Source: Haloarcula sp. H-GB4 (GTDB lineage: Archaea > Halobacteriota > Halobacteria > Halobacteriales > Haloarculaceae). Taken from it: a stretch of DNA of 64,000 nucleotides. Made by a program: the position numbers and the translations under genes. How positions within the stretch are numbered: the stretch's first letter is position 1; each line of letters begins with the position of its first letter. The DNA is taken from positions 434,001 through 498,000 of the forward strand of contig NZ_JAVDDX010000001.1 in NCBI RefSeq assembly GCF_030848575.1. Reading direction: 5' to 3'. The notes beneath the pieces were generated by a model. The model did no database searches. It was given only the letters and a program-made list of their open reading frames with translations, and was not told the DNA's origin. Of this stretch, positions 59,438 to 64,000 are shown in pieces.

Positions 59438-60988
59438 TTACAGTGGGATGTTGCCGTGCTTGCGGTCGGGCTGGTCCTTGCGTTTCCCCCGGAGAAGGTC
59501 CAGATCGTCGATGAGCCGCGGGCGGGTCTCCTGAGGCTCGATGACATCGTCGACGAAGCCGCGCTTGGCCGCGGTGTAGGGGTTCGCGAAGGCGTCGCGG
59601 TACTCGTCGATGAGTTGCTGCCGGCGGGCCTCCACGTCGTCGGCGTCCTCCAGTTCGTCGTCGTAGAGGACGTTGACTGCGCCCTTCGGCCCCATCACGG
59701 CGATTTCGGCGGTCGGCCAGGCGTAGTTCATGTCTGCGCCGATGTGCTTTGAGGCCATCACGTCGTAGGCTCCCCCGTAGGCCTTCCGCGTGATGACGGT
59801 CACCAGCGGCACAGTGGCCTCGGAGTAGGCGTACAGGAGCTTCGCGCCGTGGTTGATGATGGCGTTGCGTTCCTGATCCTTGCCGGGCATGAACCCGGGC
59901 ACATCGACGAACGTGAGAATCGGGATGTTGAACGCGTCACAGAACCGGACGAAGCGCGCGCCCTTCCGCGAGGCGTTGATGTCGAGCGTGCCGGCGTTGA
60001 CCCGCGGCTGGTTGCCGACGACGCCGACGCTGTGGCCGTCCATGCGGGCGAACCCGATGACGATGTTGCGCGCGAAGTCCTCGGCGACCTCGAAGAACGA
60101 GTCCTCGTCGACGATACGCCCGACAACATCCGTCATGTCGTAGGGTTTCTGTGGCGCGTCGGGAACTGCGGTCTTTAGTGCCTCGTCCCGGCGCTCGGGG
60201 TCGTCCCAGGGTTTGACCCGCGGCGGATCCTCGACGTTGTTCTGCGGGAGATACGAGAGGAGGTAGCGGATGTCGTCCATCGCGTCCTTCTCGTCGGCGG
60301 CCGTGAAGTGGGCCACCCCGGACTCGGAGGCGTGGGTCTTCGCCCCGCCGAGTTCGTCGAAGCCAACCTCCTCGCCGGTCACCGTTTCGATGACGTCCGG
60401 CCCGGTAATGAACATGTGGCTGGTCTCCTCGACCATGTAGACGAAGTCCGTAATGGACGGGGAGTACACCGCGCCACCGGCACACGGCCCCATGATGGCC
60501 GAGATCTGCGGGACGACACCGCTGGCTTGCTGATTGCGGTGGAAGATATCGGCATAGCCCGCCAGCGAGTCGATCCCCTCCTGAATCCGCGCGCCGGCGG
60601 AGTCATTCAGGCCGATGATCGGTGCGCCCGTCTCGATGGCCTTGTCCATCACCTTGCAGACTTTCTGTGCGAACGCCTCGCCCAGCGACCCGCCAAAGAC
60701 GGTGAAATCGTGGGCAAAGACGTAGACACGCCGACCGTCGACCTGGCCGTAGCCGACGACGACGCCGTCTCCCGGTACTTTCTTGTCGGCCATGTCGAAG
60801 TTCGTCGAGCGGTGTTCACGGAGCGAGTCAATCTCGACGAAGGTGCCGTCGTCGAGGAAGTAATCGATGCGCTCACGCGCGGTGAGTTTCCCGCGGTCGT
60901 GTTGCGCCTCGATTCGTTCCTCACCACCGCCACGTTCGGCCTCGGCTTTTCGTTCCCGAAGGTCCTCGACACGGTCATCGTGGCTCAC
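59438..60988 (-). CDS. pccB: Acetyl/propionyl-CoA carboxylase carboxyltransferase subunit
   Basis: Protein of 516 residues with a GTG start at 60988. The crotonase-like carboxyltransferase signatures are present: [59 protein letters not shown] and [20 protein letters not shown]. It transfers the carboxyl group from biotin on PccA to the acyl-CoA. It leads the pccB-pccX pair with a two-base gap to pccX. The 141-bp gap upstream carries the promoter and is divergent from the UDG-like gene. Confidence 0.95.
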   Translation of the reverse strand: MSHDDRVEDLRERKAEAERGGGEERIEAQHDRGKLTARERIDYFLDDGTFVEIDSLREHRSTNFDMADKKVPGDGVVVGYGQVDGRRVYVFAHDFTVFGGSLGEAFAQKVCKVMDKAIETGAPIIGLNDSAGARIQEGIDSLAGYADIFHRNQQASGVVPQISAIMGPCAGGAVYSPSITDFVYMVEETSHMFITGPDVIETVTGEEVGFDELGGAKTHASESGVAHFTAADEKDAMDDIRYLLSYLPQNNVEDPPRVKPWDDPERRDEALKTAVPDAPQKPYDMTDVVGRIVDEDSFFEVAEDFARNIVIGFARMDGHSVGVVGNQPRVNAGTLDINASRKGARFVRFCDAFNIPILTFVDVPGFMPGKDQERNAIINHGAKLLYAYSEATVPLVTVITRKAYGGAYDVMASKHIGADMNYAWPTAEIAVMGPKGAVNVLYDDELEDADDVEARRQQLIDEYRDAFANPYTAAKRGFVDDVIEPQETRPRLIDDLDLLRGKRKDQPDRKHGNIPL

Positions 60989-61129
60989 GCGATATCACTT
61001 CTCCCGGACCGGAGCATATCCGACTCCTTGCGGGCATCCGAGAAAAGCGTTATCAAACTTAACCATTATTTCTCGTATTCGATAACCGAAACCGGCGGAG
61101 TTTTGAGCGATGGCCCGTTGCATTCGCGC

Positions 61130-61753
61130 GTGAAGAACGTCACGGCCCGCCAGCACAACCCCTTTGGCTTCGACGCACCGTGTGAGCCGTTTGTGCCGGG
61201 GTACGGCGACGCCAACGCCCACTTCCACGTCATCGGTGACCACCCCGGCGTCCACGGTGGCGCGACCTCAGGCATCCCATTTACCGACAACGCTGCGGGT
61301 GAACGCCTCCAGCGGGTGCTTGTCGAGGCCGGACTGCTCGCTGAGACTGGCACTCCGCCGACTGTGGAAAAGACGTATCTGTCGTATCTATACATGTGCG
61401 GCGGCGATCCGCCGACAGACACGGACTACGAGGCTCTGGAGCCGCTGTTCGACACGGAACTCCGGGCCATCACCGCCCACGTCCTCCTGCCCGTCGGCGA
61501 GCGCGCCACGCGACACGTGTTCGCGAACACGACATCGGAGCCAACCGAGTCGATCGACATGGACGCGCTGCACGCAGATGAAGTTCTTGGCAGTGGCTGG
61601 CTTGTCTACCCGATCAAAGAGCCAGCGGAGTGGACCGACAACGACGAGGATGTCCTTATCGATGCGCTGACGGCGCTACTGGAAACGGACTATCGCCGCG
61701 AGGCGGACCTCGGACGGTTCATGCCTGGCGAGGACCCGTATCTGGTCCGGTAG
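61130..61753 (+). CDS. Uracil-DNA-glycosylase-like protein without Fe-S ligands
   Basis: Protein of 207 residues with a GTG start at 61130 (M-K-N-V-T-A-R-Q-H-N-P-F-G), the opening seen in haloarchaeal uracil-DNA glycosylases. In this copy the active-site region is changed: GDHPGVHGGATSGIPFT stands where functional enzymes have G-E-A-P-G, and the C-terminal H-P-S motif is absent (GWLVYPIKEPAEW). Only two cysteines (C18, C90) remain of the four that hold a 4Fe-4S cluster in family 4 enzymes. It is probably not an active glycosylase, but could bind DNA or another nucleic acid. Confidence 0.72.
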   Translation: MKNVTARQHNPFGFDAPCEPFVPGYGDANAHFHVIGDHPGVHGGATSGIPFTDNAAGERLQRVLVEAGLLAETGTPPTVEKTYLSYLYMCGGDPPTDTDYEALEPLFDTELRAITAHVLLPVGERATRHVFANTTSEPTESIDMDALHADEVLGSGWLVYPIKEPAEWTDNDEDVLIDALTALLETDYRREADLGRFMPGEDPYLVR

Positions 61754-61806
61754 CTGCGTCGCAACTGGTTTTCTTGCAGTACTAGTCTAGTGAGCCGAAA
61801 CAGCAG

Positions 61807-62598
61807 TTACAGCGACCACTCGTCCGAAAGCGGCTCCGCGGACGCCCAGTATGTGTCGAACGTCTCGATAGCCCACTCGCGGACGGCCGGCGCGGTCGTA
61901 TCGATAGACGCCTGCAGGACGCCGTTGTCGTCCCGCAACAGCAGATGCACCACGTCGTCGGCGATCATCACGGCGAGCGGCACACCGTTGTTTCGTACCC
62001 GGACCGACGCGTCCGATTCGGAACGCAGCGATTCGAGCCGATTCCGGAGCCGGTCATCTGCCGCCAGCGCGTCGATTGCGCCGGGCGAGAACACGCCCGA
62101 GAACCGCTGCTCACCCGCGCTGACCCGCTCCTGAACGACCCGAATCGCCTGATTGTTGAACGCATGGGAGAACGTCCGGACTTCCTCGGCGTCTCGAAGC
62201 AGGTCGAGCAGTCGCTGGACCGGCGCGTTCGGACGCGTCTGGCTCGGGACGGTTATTCTCGCGTCGGCTAGGTGTTGCAGGTCGAAGTCCATCGCATCGG
62301 TAGGGAGATACTGGATGATGTCGCGCAGCCGCCGCTCGGTTTCGAGGCTGCCGAGCAGGTCGGTGAACCCGTCAGCGACGATACGACCCGTCGCCGTGGC
62401 GACGTATTCGCCCCCTGTTCGACGAATCCACGACCGCTCCTCAAAGTCAGCGATGATTCGCCCGAGCGTCGCCTGTGATGCGCCGGTTTCTGCCGCCAGT
62501 TCCCCGCGTGAGTGCGGTTCCGATGCGAGGAGCCGTAACACCTCGACCCGGTTCGAGGAGAGTGCGAGGAACTCGATCTCTTCGAGCGCCGATTCCAT
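61807..62598 (-). CDS. HTH regulator with FilR1-type middle domain
   Basis: Protein of 263 residues. An N-terminal winged helix (residues about 15-70: SSNRVEVLRLLASEPHSRGE, ETGASQATLGRIIADFEERS) is followed by a sensor domain with DLQHLADARITVPSQTRPNA, FSGVFSPGAIDALAAD and IADDVVHLLLRDDNGV, matching the FilR1-type (methanogenesis regulator) middle domain. These act as small-molecule responding repressors or activators. The promoter, divergent from the DMT exporter, contains a perfect 19-bp palindrome at 62638-62656, a likely operator for self-control. Confidence 0.8.
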   Translation of the reverse strand: MESALEEIEFLALSSNRVEVLRLLASEPHSRGELAAETGASQATLGRIIADFEERSWIRRTGGEYVATATGRIVADGFTDLLGSLETERRLRDIIQYLPTDAMDFDLQHLADARITVPSQTRPNAPVQRLLDLLRDAEEVRTFSHAFNNQAIRVVQERVSAGEQRFSGVFSPGAIDALAADDRLRNRLESLRSESDASVRVRNNGVPLAVMIADDVVHLLLRDDNGVLQASIDTTAPAVREWAIETFDTYWASAEPLSDEWSL

Positions 62599-62619
62599 AC
62601 CGCCACGTTGGGGAGTCCG

Positions 62620-62627
62620 TCCTAAAG
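62620..62627 (-). promoter_or_regulatory. TATA-like element of the FilR1-type regulator gene
   Basis: Minus-strand GCTTTAGG centred about 25 nt before the ATG at 62598, predicting a leaderless mRNA; the 19-bp palindrome begins 11 bp further upstream. Confidence 0.4.
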
Positions 62628-62637
62628 CGCTTTCGCA

Positions 62638-62656
62638 GTGTGAAATTATTTCACAC
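62638..62656. promoter_or_regulatory. Perfect 19-bp palindromic operator candidate
   Basis: GTGTGAAAT-T-ATTTCACAC, two 9-base arms around one T. It lies 40-58 nt upstream of the regulator start and about 93-111 nt before the leader ORF of the exporter. Size and symmetry fit a dimeric winged-helix regulator site. Confidence 0.6.
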
Positions 62657-62716
62657 CGTGAATGTCCGCCACGGGTGTTCGGCCGTTTCGCGTTATGTAA
62701 TATTTTCTAAACGGGC

Positions 62717-62723
62717 CTATAAG
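62717..62723 (+). promoter_or_regulatory. TATA-like element of the exporter transcript
   Basis: CTATAAG, centred 29 nt before the ATG at 62749, so the transcript would start at or next to the leader ORF. Confidence 0.4.
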
Positions 62724-62748
62724 CCTCGATACCGTACCGTAGAGTACG

Positions 62749-62826
62749 ATGACTCAGGTTTCTTCACGTGCTCTCTCTGTCGGCTGTGCAGTCGTATCAG
62801 AAACAAGATACGAGGTGGCGGTATGA
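62749..62826 (+). CDS. Possible 25-residue leader ORF of the DMT exporter
   Basis: Reads MTQVSSRALSVGCAVVSETR and five more residues to a TGA at 62824-62826, which overlaps the exporter ATG at 62823 as ATGA. The transcript predicted from the TATA-like element at 62717-62723 would start just at this ORF, so it would be the first translated frame of a leaderless message. The overlap suggests translational coupling. It could regulate the exporter. Not proven: the ORF is short and has no known homolog. Confidence 0.35.
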   Translation: MTQVSSRALSVGCAVVSETRYEVAV

Positions 62827-63803
62827 TTTCGCGCCGGACGCTCGCCCTTGCTGCTGTTGCCAGTGTTCTGCTTGGTGGGACCTTCGTCGGCGCGAAGGCC
62901 GGTCTGTCGTATCTCCCGCCACTTCTGTTCGTCGCCCTACGGTTCGATATCGCCGCCGTCGTGCTCCTCGGCTACGTTGTCGTGACGCGGTCCCGAGACG
63001 AACTGCTCCCACAGACCCGCGGCGACGTGCTGGGGATTCTCTCGACGGGCCTGTTCGCGCTCGGTCTCGCGAACGCACTGATATTCGTGGGTCAGCAGTC
63101 CGCCACCAGTGCGGTTGCCGCTATCATCTTCAGTCTCAACCCGATACTGACGCCGGTGTTCGCCGCTCTCTTGCTCTCCGACGAACGACTTTCGGCCCGC
63201 GGCGGTCTTGGGATGGTTATCGGCCTGCTCGGCGTCGGTCTCGTCGTCAGTCCCGATCCGGCGATGCTCCTGAGCGGGGGCATCGGCAAGCTCATCCTGT
63301 TCGCCGGCGCGACCAGCGCGGCGCTGGGTAGCGTCCTCATCCGGTGGTCCGGTGGCGGCCTGTCGAGCACGGTCCGGACCGCGTGGGCACTCCCCGTCGC
63401 CGCCGCGCTCTGTCACTCACTGAGCATCGGCATGGGCGAATCGGCGGCCACGGCGGTCTGGTCGCCGACTGCGATCGCGGCCCTGCTGTACGTCGGCATC
63501 TTCGCCGGGGCAATCGCCTACATTGCCTACTTCGGCCTGCTCGATATTACCGGTGCAATTCAGGCCAACCTCATCTTCTACGTGGTCCCCGTCGTGTCGA
63601 CGCTCGGCGGGTGGGCCCTGCTTGGCGAGGCGATCACCCCGACCGCAGTGGCGGGCTTCCTGACTATCTTCACGGGGTTCGTGGTACTCGGAAGCGAGTC
63701 GGTCAACATCCGGGCACTGTTCCCGGGTACTACTGACGAGTCTGACACTGTGTCTGAAAGCCTCGGGATGGCGGACGAGCCGCGCGGGTTCGAGTCTGAC
63801 TGA
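62823..63803 (+). CDS. EamA-family (DMT) transporter
   Basis: Protein of 326 residues from the ATG at 62823 (MISRRTLALAAVASVLLGGT). Two EamA domains of five helices each cover residues about 8-140 and 155-290; GTFVGAKAGLSYLPPLLFVA and TSAVAAIIFSLNPILTPVFA are typical. The acidic tail (GTTDESDTVSESLGMADEPR) is cytoplasmic. Exporters of this class move metabolites such as amino acids or nucleosides. It is divergent from a FilR1-type regulator across a region with a 19-bp palindrome, so that regulator is the obvious controller. Confidence 0.88.
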   Translation: MISRRTLALAAVASVLLGGTFVGAKAGLSYLPPLLFVALRFDIAAVVLLGYVVVTRSRDELLPQTRGDVLGILSTGLFALGLANALIFVGQQSATSAVAAIIFSLNPILTPVFAALLLSDERLSARGGLGMVIGLLGVGLVVSPDPAMLLSGGIGKLILFAGATSAALGSVLIRWSGGGLSSTVRTAWALPVAAALCHSLSIGMGESAATAVWSPTAIAALLYVGIFAGAIAYIAYFGLLDITGAIQANLIFYVVPVVSTLGGWALLGEAITPTAVAGFLTIFTGFVVLGSESVNIRALFPGTTDESDTVSESLGMADEPRGFESD

Positions 63804-63923
63804 GATGGACGTAGGGCATCATATACTTGCTATCACCCCCATTTAGACTGGATAGTACACTGAGCCCGCCGGCCACAGAGGTTCAGTAAAGTATTCAGCC
63901 CACCGTTATGTATCCCCAAGGAC

Positions 63924-64000
63924 ATGAGTATCGGCGAAAATACACGCATTCGGCGACTATTGATACCGATAGGCGGACTGGCGCTAGTGCTTCAGTCGAT
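63924..64000 (+). CDS. Start of an unknown protein (truncated by window edge)
   Basis: Starts MSIGENTRIRRLLIPIGGLA and then LVLQS to the edge. A short charged N terminus leads into a hydrophobic stretch, so a membrane protein is likely, but too little is visible to name a family. The preceding 120 bp after the transporter hold only AT-rich spacing with a TATTCAG stretch; no gene. Confidence 0.4.
   Translation, partial: MSIGENTRIRRLLIPIGGLALVLQS

Noticed and set aside
61040..61085. Spaced GTTATC/GATAAC inverted repeat in the pccB promoter region
   Set aside because: Six-base arms separated by more than 20 bases are expected by chance; no regulator or second copy supports it.
60308..61129. 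The upstream 274 residues of the open frame that ends with the UDG-like protein
   Set aside because: They overlap pccB on the opposite strand and show no coding character; the family opening M-K-N-V-T starts at a GTG at 61130.
1..64000. CRISPR arrays, insertion sequences, rRNA genes or a replication origin
   Set aside because: No regularly spaced repeats, transposase-like products, rRNA segments or Orc1/Cdc6 with origin repeats were seen.

Overview
The window is chromosomal DNA of an extremely halophilic archaeon. The proteins are very acidic and the coding DNA is GC-rich. Many genes have a TATA-like element 25-30 nt before the start codon and so look leaderless. The gene set is haloarchaeal: proteasome-activating nucleotidase, aIF2-alpha, L44e, S27e, Nop10, PilA-type pilins, bat-type HTH regulators and a three-subunit propionyl-CoA carboxylase. 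One small gene belongs to a family I know as HAH_0734, named from a Haloarcula hispanica locus, so Haloarcula or a close relative is likely (inference). No insertion sequence, CRISPR array, rRNA or replication origin was found. One tRNA gene is present, the initiator tRNA-Met. No gene-free stretch exceeds 300 bases.

Layout. 1-5.4 kb: end of a Tat-exported protein, a MoaB/Mog-domain protein with a long acidic tail, a zinc-finger miniprotein, a membrane histidine kinase, an SDR and a type 1 IPP isomerase-like protein. 5.4-10.3 kb: the most interesting block. It holds a bat-type regulator, an SRPBCC protein, a CGCGG-motif putative RiPP precursor abutting its radical SAM/SPASM enzyme, a NarO-like cysteine-motif regulator, and a polytopic membrane protein with a DUF2249-like protein. 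Four promoters here share a 14-bp oriented element, CGAACAYSTTCGGG, 36-42 nt before the start codon. I read this as a local redox or denitrification-type regulon under the NarO-like protein.

10.4-24.8 kb: housekeeping and metabolism. It includes an aminotransferase, a thiolase without its catalytic cysteines, a winged-helix regulator, a phosphoesterase, an FAD oxidoreductase, a threonine-synthase-like protein lacking the PLP lysine, an MDR dehydrogenase, two universal stress proteins, a J-domain membrane protein, and the operon L44e-S27e-aIF2alpha-Nop10-PAC2. 24.9-34.6 kb: cell-surface functions (DUF2298 membrane protein, GT2 glycosyltransferase plus GtrA, a polytopic membrane protein with a secreted partner, and two type IV pilins flanking a regulator), together with the initiator tRNA and a purine phosphoribosyltransferase.

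34.6-42.6 kb: a nine-gene Mrp/Mnh-type Na+/H+ antiporter operon, E-F-G-(DUF4040)-B-C-D-D-D, whose first gene fuses a stress-protein-like domain to MnhE. 42.7-50.7 kb: CoaBC, a DUF4129-DUF7269-DUF58-DUF7519 membrane cluster, an HtpX-like protease and a stripped-down flavoprotein. 50.8-56.1 kb: PAN, a DUF420 protein, an HD phosphohydrolase, an amidohydrolase, a SHOCT protein and a universal stress protein. 56.1-61.0 kb: BirA, PccA, PccX and PccB, a coherent biotin and acyl-CoA carboxylase locus. 61.1-64 kb: a degenerate uracil-DNA-glycosylase-like protein, a FilR1-type regulator with a perfect 19-bp palindrome at its promoter, a DMT exporter preceded by a possible 25-residue leader ORF, and the start of another gene.
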